NCBI GenBank assembly: GCA_001247695.2
Contig: LGRX02003787.1
Location: 1 to 38,121 of the forward strand
Length of the DNA: 38,121 nucleotides
Direction: 5' to 3'
Origin: Cymbomonas tetramitiformis
Taxonomy: Eukaryota > Chlorophyta > Pyramimonadophyceae > Pyramimonadales > Pyramimonadaceae
Shown here in pieces: positions 21,086 to 30,156 of this stretch. The number at the start of each line of letters is the position of its first letter. Position 1 is the first letter of the stretch. The notes under the pieces are model-generated. The model saw only the letters and a program-made list of their open reading frames with translations. It was not told the DNA's origin and ran no database searches. The position numbers and the translations under genes are program-made.

Positions 21086-21666
21086 ACAGGCCGTGAGTAT
21101 TTTATCAATATACAAATTAACACTGCGAAGTTGGACAGCAACGCGAGTGTACGAAATAGCGGGTGATGAGTGCAGTCTCTGAATGAAGATCTGCTTGAAG
21201 CCCAACGCTTCCTCATCTTATACCTTACGTCTCCTATCATCATAGATAGTACCGCCATTGGGTTGTGAACCCGAGACGTAGGTTGAACGACCAGTATTGT
21301 GATAACGAATAGTTCGTTCATACTGTGCATGCGTGTTCCGCACATGCTTAAAGCCAAGATGGTTCTTGTTTGTATTCAAGATGTATCTTGCTTTGCCATC
21401 TTCGAGTTCGACATACGAACTCTCGATGACAGGGTCATTCAAGTCTTTCCTTGAATAATGACAGATGATGTGACATTATCATCTGACGACAGGTACAGTC
21501 ATGGTCGACCGTACTGACGACTGTCATAATAATATATGACTCGACCGATTGTCATAATAATATATGACACGACCGACATGACATGACATGACATGGTATG
21601 ACATGTTTGACAGGTATGACACGTATGACATGTATGACACATATGTCATCGGTCATGACCCTGACA
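21086..21666 (+). repeat. Structured repeat, copy B
   Basis: It has the same order of helices as copy A but with different bases. GATGAG/CTCATC (21165-21217) encloses GAAGC-CCAAC-GCTTC. TACGTCTC/GAGACGTA (21226-21280) encloses CTATC/GATAG and GGGTT-GTG-AACCC. CAGTAT/ATACTG surrounds AACGAA/TTCGTT, then the ATTCAAG/TTGAAT hairpin. The TGACATG-type tail ends GTCATGACCCTGACA, directly against the left LTR of the gag element. Confidence 0.85.
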
Positions 21667-21863
21667 GATAGCCCCTAGCCTGACCTGTCTCTGATCGGAA
21701 CCGTGACTCCGCTAGTAGCTAGGATGACAGTACAATAGTACCGTACTGTCAGTCATTATTTCGTATTATCCGGGTTTCCGAGATGCATGATAAAAGCACT
21801 CGGCCGGACTGTTTATGGAGCTTAGCCTGTTTGTTTTCACCGAGCGGAACACCTGTTCTCGCA
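21667..21863 (+). repeat. Left LTR of gag-only element
   Basis: It contains the inverted words TGACAGTAC/GTACTGTCA and an ATGCATGATAAAAGC segment near the likely promoter. It matches 24657-24857 and the reverse complement of 32369-32567. Confidence 0.9.
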
Positions 21864-22259
21864 GGTTATGCGCGTCACCACTTTCCCGGTAATTCTGATG
21901 GCACAGCGCCTAGCTGTTGCCATGATTGGCTAAGTTTTGACACAGAGATGGGGTGGGCGCCCCCTTAGGCAGTAGTTGACCTTTCCGCGGTATGGCCTCT
22001 CCTTGAGGTGGAGATCAGTTTGGGACATTTTTCGGCAGCAGTATCGTCGCTCGCTATGGCTTCTTTTTACGTTTCACCTGGCCGGTGGAGAGGGCATTCC
22101 GCGTATTGTGGGTCGCAACCACTTTTAGCCAATCGGCTCACGACCTGTTTGATGTTGTTTTTATCGCTGAGACTTCCGCAGGAATTGGCCGCTGCATCTA
22201 CTGATTTATCTACTGCCGCCACTCTAGCCCACGCTCCCCATCTCAACGTCATTTTGATA

Positions 22260-24437
22260 ATGGATACACCACAAAGACCGCGTACACGCGCTAGGGCGCG
22301 TAAATTAGCAACTATTTTCGATGATGTTGGGGCATTAAACTCGGCTACCCCCACAACACCGCATTTGGCTACATCTGACGAGTCAGCTACGGCTGCGACA
22401 CTCGTACAACGGTTACGCAAGGATTCCTTTGATGTACAGTCCGCAAAGACAGCGGCAACTAAGGTTTTGGGAGACAAGACGACGAAATTTCGTGGCAATG
22501 AGTCGTCGGCTTCGGACATTTTTTCGCAGCTGATCTCCGAAATTCAGCAGCTTTTCACGCTGCAGTCACAGGCGTTTGCACCCCTGTTTGAGCTGACTGC
22601 TGCTGATGTCCCTGTTATGCCTGCTGCCAATGAGCTCCTGTACTATGTGCTGTTACTGCTGACTGCGCCAGGGTCTCCTGCCCGTAATTGGGTGGAGGCT
22701 TCTGGAGCCGATGTTCCTGCTGATGGCAAACGTGCCACCCTCGAGGTGGTGCGTATGCTTGCTGATGATTCGACTCCGTTCGAGTCTTTTGCTGAGCTGC
22801 TTGAGGTCAGGATTTCGGATGAGCATGACCCTGACTCTGGCATTCGTCTTTTTAACAGCTGCCTTCGGGATGCACAGCGTCTGCAAACGCTGCCCGAAGA
22901 CGTTGTTAAGAGACAATTCCTCTCTGCCCTGTCTGGGCAGGCTTACGCCACGCTGGTTGACTCGTTTGCTCGAGCTGACCAGCGTGCGGCTGTAAGTCTG
23001 CTCACCCTGCAGGCGCGCGTGCGCGAGCAGTACCGCTGCGGGCGGCTCTCGGGCAAGCGTACTGCAGGGCGTCCTCTGTTTGTAGCATCTTGCACCACTG
23101 ACACTGGCCTGGCTTCGGCCATTGAACGGCTCAGTGCTCAGTTGGTCAAGTTGCAGCGGGATGTGGATTCCCTTAAGAGGGGTGGCCCCAAGCCGCCTCC
23201 TGGGAAACACACTCCGCGCAACTTCCACCGACCTGGAGTGCAGCCGCTTGCTCATTCCGCCTCTTCGGAGGTGGCTTTTGACAAGCGGTCTGGCACCTTT
23301 GTCCCAACGTGCAGGCACGAAAAGTGCCGCGCCGTTGGGTCAAAGCATTGGCTCAGTGAGTGTCCTCACAAGGACACTCACCCGTTGTCCATTTCGGCAT
23401 CCTACTGCCAAGCCGTCGAGTCTTATGACTCCGACGTGCTTGCCCTTCGTTTTCAGCGGTACTATGACGCTGGAGATGAAGGGTCCATGGAGCACTTATG
23501 TGCTCTCGTGGGGCAACCTGAGATCTGTGAGCTGTCTGCACATTCCTTTGCTCCAGAGCTTACGGCTCTGCAGCAGTTCAAGGATGTTGCTGCCTCTGCT
23601 GAGTCTGCACCTGTTGAGCATCTCTCTATCGGCCGTGTTGCATTTTCTGCGGTCAGCGGTCCGCTTGCTGGTGGTGTCGCTGAGCCGACCACTGGCAAGC
23701 AGCTGCTGCCGCGGGCCTCTGCACCTGTGCATGATGAGCCGGTTGACTTGCATGAGGTCAACCGTGCCACATTTGTGCCGCCGTCTGCCTCTCTGGCTCT
23801 CGGCCCAATGACTCCTGATGACGGTTCTTTCAAGACTTTTAACACTGTCCACCCTGACTGGCTTGACGTTGAGCCTGAGCCTGTTGAGGTGTGTGATTCC
23901 GATGATGATGGGGAGGGCTCCAACTACCCTCCTGGTGTCGACCTGACTGAAATTGAGGGGGGTGCACCGCCGACGACTGCGGCATTTCGGCGGTTCGGAG
24001 TCCCCAGAGGCTCCAGGCCATTTGGCATTGGTGAATTTGCCCTCACTCTTTGTATGGTGGCTACGTTTCTGTTCAGTGCTACGGCGATGCCGACCCTCGT
24101 GGTCGGCGGTGGTGTCAGGGGCCTGGTTGAGCCCGGAGCCACTTACGGCTACGGTTCACTACAGTTCCATGATGCACTACTGGATTCTCTTTACCCGCCT
24201 GTGGTTACTGCTGGTTCGTCATTGCCGCCGCGGGATGTGCCACAGTTCTTTTCTCAATCGACCGCGGCTACTTACCAGTCTGGTGATTCTACCATTCCAT
24301 TCTGGGATCCGCCTGACCCGCTTGGGTCTGGTGGTGTCGGAACTTATCAATTCTCATCTCAACTTACTTCGGATGTTTTCCTGCCTTGGGATCCGTCTGC
24401 TGAACTCGGCTCTGCCGACCAGCTTTACAGTGGCTAG
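22260..24437 (+). CDS. Gag-like nucleocapsid polyprotein of non-autonomous LTR element, 725 aa
   Basis: The start at 22260 gives a basic N terminus (MDTPQRPRTRARARK) with A at -3 and G at +4; an upstream in-frame ATG at 22056 would add 68 residues. A long helical region follows, with WVEASG and LLTLQARVREQYRCG, as in the retrotransposon capsid domain. Then comes a Gly/Pro-rich basic stretch and one zinc-knuckle-like motif (CRHEKCRAVGSKHWLSEC, spacing C-x4-C-x6-H-x4-C). Unusually for Gag, the C-terminal third is acidic (CDSDDDGEGS) and includes a hydrophobic segment of about 20 residues (near FALTLCMVATFLFSA) that could span or bind a membrane. It ends at 24437 with no pol frame after it. The inverted copy at 32787-34892 is also open, which points to selection or very recent spread. 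Confidence 0.8.
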   Translation: MDTPQRPRTRARARKLATIFDDVGALNSATPTTPHLATSDESATAATLVQRLRKDSFDVQSAKTAATKVLGDKTTKFRGNESSASDIFSQLISEIQQLFTLQSQAFAPLFELTAADVPVMPAANELLYYVLLLLTAPGSPARNWVEASGADVPADGKRATLEVVRMLADDSTPFESFAELLEVRISDEHDPDSGIRLFNSCLRDAQRLQTLPEDVVKRQFLSALSGQAYATLVDSFARADQRAAVSLLTLQARVREQYRCGRLSGKRTAGRPLFVASCTTDTGLASAIERLSAQLVKLQRDVDSLKRGGPKPPPGKHTPRNFHRPGVQPLAHSASSEVAFDKRSGTFVPTCRHEKCRAVGSKHWLSECPHKDTHPLSISASYCQAVESYDSDVLALRFQRYYDAGDEGSMEHLCALVGQPEICELSAHSFAPELTALQQFKDVAASAESAPVEHLSIGRVAFSAVSGPLAGGVAEPTTGKQLLPRASAPVHDEPVDLHEVNRATFVPPSASLALGPMTPDDGSFKTFNTVHPDWLDVEPEPVEVCDSDDDGEGSNYPPGVDLTEIEGGAPPTTAAFRRFGVPRGSRPFGIGEFALTLCMVATFLFSATAMPTLVVGGGVRGLVEPGATYGYGSLQFHDALLDSLYPPVVTAGSSLPPRDVPQFFSQSTAATYQSGDSTIPFWDPPDPLGSGGVGTYQFSSQLTSDVFLPWDPSAELGSADQLYSG

Positions 24438-24656
24438 ATTGTTTTATTTCTTATCCTGGAGGTGTGATTAGCCTTAGCCGCAGTGGTGGGTTGTGCCGGG
24501 ACAAGTCCCCGGGCACCCAGCTAGAAGTATATATGTTTCCAGTGAAGTGTTGTTTGTTGTCTGTTTAGTTTGCTCCGCTTGCCTAGCTCCATTGGCTACG
24601 GTCACAGCTCCGGGTGGTGTGCTGGACTTTAGGTTCAGGGTTATTATTATGGGCTC

Positions 24657-24857
24657 TGATAGCCCCTAGCCTGACCTGTCTCTGATCGGAACCGTGACTC
24701 CGCTAGTAGCTAGGATGACAGTACAGTAGTACCGTACTGTCAGTCATTACGATTTCGTATTATCCGGGTTTCCGAGATGCATGATAAAAGCACTCGGCCG
24801 GACTGTTTATGGAGCTTAGCCTGTTTGTTTTCACCGAGCGGAACACCTGTTCTCGCA
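24657..24857 (+). repeat. Right LTR of gag-only element
   Basis: It matches the left LTR except for a CGAT-type insertion near 24747 and a few substitutions. It is followed directly by another TGACATG-type tail (24858-24956). Confidence 0.9.
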
Positions 24858-24956
24858 TATGACATGACTCGACATGACATGACATGGTATGACATGTCTG
24901 ACAGGTATGACACGTATGACATGTATGACACATGTGTCATCGGTCATAACCCTGAC
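24858..24956. repeat. TGACATG tail block without the structured head
   Basis: TATGACATGACTCGACATGA through GTCATCGGTCATAACCCTGA matches the tail of copy A more closely than that of adjacent copy B. The tail therefore lies on both sides of the gag element. Confidence 0.8.
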
Positions 24957-25092
24957 AACCCCACGCATGTGACATATATCATACGGCGGTCATTCGCGAA
25001 TGACCGCCGTGCCGTGTGTCGCAGAACCGCACTCCTCCGCTCGAGCGGAGGTGGGAGGACGAGGAATGCATCGTCTCGCCCTAGGTACACAT
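24957..25092 (+). repeat. Palindrome-bearing repeat, uninterrupted copy
   Basis: It starts ACCCCACGCATGTGACAT and contains a 28-bp perfect palindrome at 24983-25010 (half-site ACGGCGGTCATTCG). CTGCGACACA is present in inverse form, and a 16-bp palindrome CTCCGCTCGAGCGGAG lies near 25035-25050. It ends GGAATGCATCGTCTCGCCC. An inverted copy with an insertion lies at 29365-30070. Confidence 0.85.
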
Positions 25093-26066
25093 TCCGGCGG
25101 TCAGGTTTTCCGATCGAATTCGATGAAATTCGCGATGTCGAACTCTAGAATCATGTCAGAAAACCTTGCGCAGCGCCAGAAACGTTCGGAACTTTTAGTA
25201 AAACGGGGTTGTTCAGCCCCTTTTTCCAGGATATATTAACGATATATTATTGTGTTTTGGGCGTCCTTGTGATGTGAAACATGTTTATTATGATGTGAAC
25301 ATGTGGTGTGGGGGCAGCAAAAAACTTTGAGACTCAGTAGTCAAAGCGGATTGCGAAAGCAATTTTCCGAAGGGGGTTTTGACGCTTTCGAGAGCTCGCC
25401 TCAAAAAATTTCCATGCCCTTAGCTTTTTAATTGCCCTTAATTGCCGACGGTTTATCGTTCCTTGGGGGGGGTTTTACGGTAAAATTTATCCTACTTGGA
25501 ACTCATATGGTGCGTAAGTCCATCAACGCGACGATCCCGGCTTGTGCTCAAAGAGGGCACAAGTCGGGATAGTCAACATCCGCATTCCACATCAAGGCAT
25601 ACGAACGTCACGGAAGTTGCGCTAAGTTCACGAAAGTGATACTTCGCAACTTATGGACGTCCCGCACACCTCCTTAGCCGAGACTCGTGTGGGATCCCAT
25701 ACTTCCCCCTTGAACCGGAAGTACGGGCGGGATCACCGCGGATTGCACTATTCCCAACCTCAACACGCGCGGGGAGCATATATGTCTAAGGATTATATCT
25801 CCCTAGCTCGTATATGTTCTCAGAACGCGAAGACATCTACCACAGATGCCTGCGCAGGAATCAGCAATTTCCTGGAAAGATTGGACCTAAAAAATAAAGT
25901 CAACGGACCGGTCAACGCCCGTAGCGGTCGATCCAATGGTCCAAATCCAATTCCGAGACCGGTTTTCTGGGGTGCCGTACCCCACTCTATATCCTTAGCC
26001 GCGAGGAAATCTTCGTCTGAGAAAATTGACATCGACCGCCGGAACGTATACCAGGGTCTCGCCCCG
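25093..26066. other. Non-coding stretch with hairpins
   Basis: There is no convincing gene. A hairpin at 25533-25570 pairs 14 bp with one mismatch (ATCCCGGCTTGTGC with GCACAAGTCGGGAT). A further inverted pair CCCATACTTCC/GGAAGTACGGG lies near 25698-25728. This may be the outer part of the foldback element to its right. Confidence 0.5.
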
Positions 26067-27546
26067 CTCGTGTCGTGCAGGCGAAGGCAAGGGAGAGGGC
26101 TGAGGATACTGGATAGCGGCAGTTGCATATAGTTTCGGAACATATGGAAAATATTTTCGTTCGGAAATATTTTCGATGTGCTTCTTAACTCGCATAGATA
26201 CTGAGCCCGCTGACGGGAAGGGCGAGTCGCAAGCATCTTTGAAGCAATCGCGTTTCAAAGATGCGTTTTGTATTTTGGGTGCGACTACCCAAAATACAAA
26301 TCAGCCGAGCGCTTCCCGTTAGCGCGGGGTATTCAGCATCAAACTGTTGCATATTCATAAGTTTTCGACTTAGGATCCAAGCGCACAAAGGCATTGGGCG
26401 AGTATATTGGACATGAATAAGATTCAACAAGCCGTGTTTGGGGTTTGGGTTTGAATCTACCCAAACCCAAAACTGCCGAGCAGAATAGGAGTTTTCGTGC
26501 GTTTGAGCACGCGAAACTCCGCATAAACACGCACAAGAGTAATGTGACCTGCGCTTCCGACGTTCAAGGTCTGATGTTGAGAACTCGCGAAACGAGAGTG
26601 TGTCAACATCGTGCGTTTTGGGTTGGTTTGAATCTACCCAAAGCCAAAACTTTATAGGATTTATAGGATTTATAGGATATCAATCTGTTTCACCTATGCT
26701 TCACCCCAAGCCTTGTGCTTCACAAGATGAGTTCATAATACTGATATGAATATTTGTGATAAGTTTCGTCCGTTGAAACGCACGAGAACTCAAGTAGATT
26801 CAAACCGAAACCCAAAACGCACGATGTTGACATACTCTTGTCTCGCGAGTTCTCAACATAAGACCTTGAGCTTCGGAAGCACAACTCATATTACTGTTAT
26901 GACTATTTATGCGGAGTTTCGCGTGCTCAAACGCACGAGCACTCTTATTCTGCAAGGCAGTTTTGGGTTTGGGTAGATTCAAACTGAAACCCAAAACGCA
27001 CGATGTTGACATACTCTTGTCTCGCGAGTTCTCAACATCAGACCTTGAGCTTCGGGGGCACAACCCATATTACTCTTGTGCGTGTTTAAGCGGAGTTTCG
27101 CGTGCTCAAACGCACGAAAACTCCTATTCTGCTCGGCAGTTTTGGTTTTGGGTCAAACCCAAACCCAAACCCCAAACACGGCTTGTTGAATCTTATTCAT
27201 GTCCAATATACTCGCCCAATGCCTTTGTGCGCTTGGATCCTAAGTCGAAAACTTATGAATATGCAACAGTTTGATGCTGAATACCCCGCGCTAACGGGAA
27301 GCGCTCGGCTGATTTGTATTTTGGGTAGTCGCACCCAAAATACAAAACGCATCTTTGAAACGCGATTGCTTCAAAGATGCTTGCGACTCGCCCTTCCCGT
27401 CAGCGGGCTCAGTATCTATGCGAGTTAAGAAGCACATCGAAAATATTTCCGAACGAAAATATTTTTCATATGTTCCGAAACTATATGCAACTGCCGCTAT
27501 CCAGTATCCTCAGCCCTCTCCCTTGCCTTCGCCTGCACGACACGAG
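26067..27546. repeat. Large inverted repeat (foldback), arms about 585 bp
   Basis: The left arm 26067-26650 is nearly identical to the reverse complement of 26960-27546; both outer ends read CTCGTGTCGTGCAGGCG. The arms themselves contain hairpins (CATCTTTGA/TCAAAGATG, GTATTTTGGGT/ACCCAAAATAC). The about 310-bp centre holds another direct copy of the inner arm sequence (GTAGATTCAAACC at 26795). Matching short frames in both arms follow from the duplication and are not evidence of genes. Confidence 0.9.
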
Positions 27547-27547
27547 G

Positions 27548-27640
27548 TAGTTGTCAGGCACTGCCTGTCTTGACAATGCGCACGTTGGCGAACTTGTTCG
27601 CCGACGTGTCATTGTCAAGACAGGCAGTGCCTGACAACTA
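27548..27640. mobile_element. 93-bp near-perfect hairpin, possible mini-MITE
   Basis: TAGTTGTCAGGCACTGCC starts a roughly 31-bp perfect arm matched by its reverse complement ending at 27640. The inner CACGTTGGCGAA/TTCGCCGACGTG pairs with one mismatch, leaving a small loop. The outermost TA on both sides could be a Tc1/mariner target duplication. It abuts the large inverted repeat. Confidence 0.75.
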
Positions 27641-27879
27641 ACTTGTCTTGCGTTGATCCCCTACTAACCCAAAGATCGAAGGTGACCAAGGTGTCCACGA
27701 GCGCCGCTTGACAATGTTGAGCAGCGCTTGACAATGTTTGTGAGAGACGTTGCCCTTTATCGTCGTCCATTTAGTCAAATTAATTTTGAACTCTACCGTC
27801 GATCCCCAGCCTGTTTTCCGCTTCTCGACTGCACTCGATCTGCGGAAGGTATAAATCGTTTGCGCAAGATGTACCTACA

Positions 27880-28165
27880 ATATAATCAAGTATTTCACGT
27901 TTCCCCATCCAGGGTACAAATTATACAGTTTTCCCACCACTTAATTTTTACTCAGATTATTTCACTATACAGTCCTCCCACCACTGTATTTATACTCGAT
28001 ACTGAATTTCACTATACAGTAGCATACTGAATTTCACTGTACAGTAGCATACTGAATTTCACTATAGGAATTACAGGAATTTCAGAACTTGTATGCTACT
28101 GAATTTCACTATACAGTCTTCCCACCATTGAATTTATACCAAGATTATTTCACTTTTTCCCACCA
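27880..28165. repeat. Imperfect 25-bp and longer repeats (ACTGAATTTCACTATACAGT)
   Basis: CATACTGAATTTCACTATACAG-type words repeat at least five times, mixed with CCCACCAC(T/C) words and their partial inversions (GCATACTGAA / TTCAGAACTTGTATGC). Confidence 0.75.
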
Positions 28166-28277
28166 CCGATTTCATATGTAAGTTTCCATTTTAAGTTTTG
28201 AAGGTGATGGCCGATCGAACGTGATGACCGATTTTGAAAGAGCTGGCAGAGGATTTCGCGTCGCGCCATTGGTGTGT

Positions 28278-28770
28278 ATAATTTCTGTTGCAGCCCACAT
28301 CCACATCGGCGTCTTTGATGACAGTGTCACCAACTTTCATTTATATGTGAGCTTTGCGGCATTGCGGACTTCGCAATCTAAATATAGCATAGTGTGACAG
28401 GCTGACGACGTTTAGCGCCCGCAGAAGGATATGTAAGTATGTATGTATGTATAATTTCTGTTGCAGCCCATTTTTTTTATGATGGTGTCACCAACTTTCA
28501 TTCTGGGAGCTTTGCGGGCTTCGCAATGTAAATGGAATGCTAAAAGAATAGTGTGACTGACGCTGATCCCGCTTCCCACAGATTTTATAATTCCTGTTGC
28601 AGCTCATACAGGCGTCTTTGATGACAGTGTCACTGACATTCATTCTGGGAGCTTTGCGGGCTTCACAATAATAGCATAGTGTGACAGACGCCGTCTTGCG
28701 TCACGCCGAAGATTCCATATATAGGTGTACGATTCCTGTTGCAGCGAAGTTGTGAATTGCCTTTTTGTTT
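28278..28770. repeat. About 140-170-bp tandem repeat, 3.3 units
   Basis: Units begin ATAATTTCTGTTGCAGCCCA near 28279 and 28450, and ATAATTCCTGTTGCAGCTCA near 28587, with a partial unit at 28731. Shared blocks are GATGACAGTGTCACCAACTT, GGAGCTTTGCGGGCTTC and AGTGTGACAG. Spacing varies through small indels. No common reading frame exists. Confidence 0.8.
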
Positions 28771-28965
28771 TATTAATCCTGAAGGCATTAACCTGTATTT
28801 TAATATTTCATATATGATGTTACATAATATCACGTCATCATATTTCATTACGTAAAATCACGTCATCATCGAAATTCGATGCGCGCGCATATTCGACCAT
28901 CCATTATTCAATGATCCCCACCTGTGTTATAAAGGTTTTGCTAATTTTCGGTATTCATCATGAAA

Positions 28966-29060
28966 AGCCCGCGCGGGCGAGTGGATTAAGCGGGGGTGAC
29001 GGTGGGCGGTTGGTGTGGTGAGAGGCAGGTACCTGGATCGAAGCCACAAGTGGAGCGCGA
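28966..29060 (+). mobile_element. tRNA-derived SINE-like head
   Basis: GGGCGAGTGGATTAAGCGG (from 28975) resembles the RNA polymerase III A box of class II tRNAs (Ser/Leu), and GGATCGAAGCC (29035-29045) resembles the B box; their spacing suits a tRNA with a long variable arm. Acceptor and T stems do not pair well, so it is not a working tRNA gene. The GC-rich part continues to about 29160 and then turns AT-rich. Confidence 0.4.
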
Positions 29061-29364
29061 TGGAACAATGGTGGCGAAGCGGTACAGGCGCCTCGGTGGC
29101 GTCCCCGGAGAGCTGGGGGGTCGCCGGGGCGCAGGCGAGGCATGGGAGCTGATCTGGGACACGTCATTAGCATTTATGCTCCCAGGATATTTTTCATATA
29201 AATATTTTAAAATATTTCTGAATATTTTTATATTTTTATATTTTACTTTTTCATGTATAAATTTAAATAAGCGGCGTCTTGACAAGAACCCTTGTCCGCA
29301 GACGTGTCATCCGATGTGGACCAACCACAGTACTCCATTTTTAGCAACGCAAGACAAGAGCTGG

Positions 29365-30070
29365 GCGAGACGATGCATTCCTCGTCCCCCCACCTGAGTC
29401 CCGTCCTTAAATCTGGTTTGGGTAAAATGAAATTTCGTCGCGTCGCGTAACTTTTGATCGCAGCGATTTGATTGGTTGGAAAACTGTACAACGCTACGCA
29501 AAAGTTACGCAAGAGCGTCGCGTCGCGGAGATGTTTGGACAAACATCTTTTGCGTAACACGCTACAGTACGCAGAGATGTTTTGTCCAACATTTACGCGA
29601 CGCGACGCTCTTGCGTCGCGTTTTTTGGTTCCACGTAGGCAAAATTTGAAAACTGTTCGTCAGATCAAATCGGAGATAAAATAAATGGACGCTCCTTGGA
29701 TATGCGACGCAAGTGTACGCTCCACGTCGGCAGGTGCGACGCCTTCGAGAGGACATTCCTCCCGCGAAAGGCCTCTTTGGAAACCTCCAGCCGTGGAGAA
29801 TTTCCTTCAGGGATTCTTTGACTTTATCACGTCAAGCATGTGGAGCCACGTAGGCATGGGCCGTCGTGCACACCGTCGCAGTACGCCGATTTCTTCATCC
29901 TTAAATCTGGTCAGACGCGACGCGACGCGACGCGACGCGACGCGACGCGACGGCCGTAATCTCCAAACCAGATTTAAGGACGGGCCTGACCTCCGCTCGA
30001 GCGGAGGAGTGTTCTGCGACACACGGTACGGCGGTCATTCGCGAATGACCGCCGTATGACATATGTCACA
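29365..30070 (-). repeat. Palindrome-bearing repeat, inverted copy interrupted by a MITE
   Basis: The reverse complement matches 24957-25092: the GGGCGAGACGATGCATTCC end at 29366, the CTCGAG palindrome near 29994-30009, the perfect 28-bp palindrome at 30028-30055, and CATGCGTGGGGT at 30070. About 590 bp of foreign sequence separates the first part from the rest. Confidence 0.85.
29396..29985. mobile_element. MITE inserted in the palindromic repeat
   Basis: Ends form inverted repeats (CCCGTCCTTAAATCTGG from 29400; complement ending near 29983). The uninterrupted paralogue at 25050-25065 shows the site before insertion, and a short ACCT may be duplicated. Inside are CGTCGCG-rich words, a second internal copy of the end (CCTTAAATCTGGT near 29900) and a (CGACG)n run at 29920-29951. 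No protein is encoded. Confidence 0.7.
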
Positions 30071-30148
30071 TGCGTGGGGTGGTGACACGAAAAACGTGGG
30101 GTAATACACGCGTGGGGAGGAAACACAAAATGCGTGGGGTTTCCACAC
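30063..30148. repeat. ACCCCACG short tandem repeat, inverted copy
   Basis: CGTGGGGT words alternate with ACACGAAAAA and ACACAAAAT. It is the reverse complement of the series at 15788-15868 with an extra unit. Confidence 0.7.
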
Positions 30149-30156
30149 GGCACCCG

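Larger units (their letters stand above)
21667..24857 (+). mobile_element. Gag-only LTR retrotransposon, copy 1
   Basis: Two nearly identical LTRs (21667-21863, 197 bp; 24657-24857, about 200 bp) flank one long open frame. The LTRs differ by a 3-4 bp indel and very few substitutions, so insertion is recent. Both start GATAGCCCCTAGCC and end CTGTTCTCGCA. No protease, integrase, RT or RNase H is encoded, so it must depend on enzymes from another element; the related copia family is a candidate. A GGTTATG just inside the left LTR (21864) resembles the half-tRNA initiator-Met primer site used by Drosophila copia. I could not find a clear target duplication. Confidence 0.85.

Noticed and set aside
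22067..23923. Long minus-strand frames opposite gag copy 1 (and plus-strand ones opposite copy 2)
   Set aside because: They are antisense shadows of the gag frame with Ser/Arg-rich composition and no domain.
26185..27428. Identical 81-residue frame in both arms of the inverted repeat
   Set aside because: The identity follows from the inverted duplication of DNA; stems of DNA hairpins cross the frame and nothing marks it as coding.
28971..29050. Functional tRNA-Ser/Leu gene
   Set aside because: Only the promoter-box-like words fit; the acceptor, anticodon and T stems do not pair.
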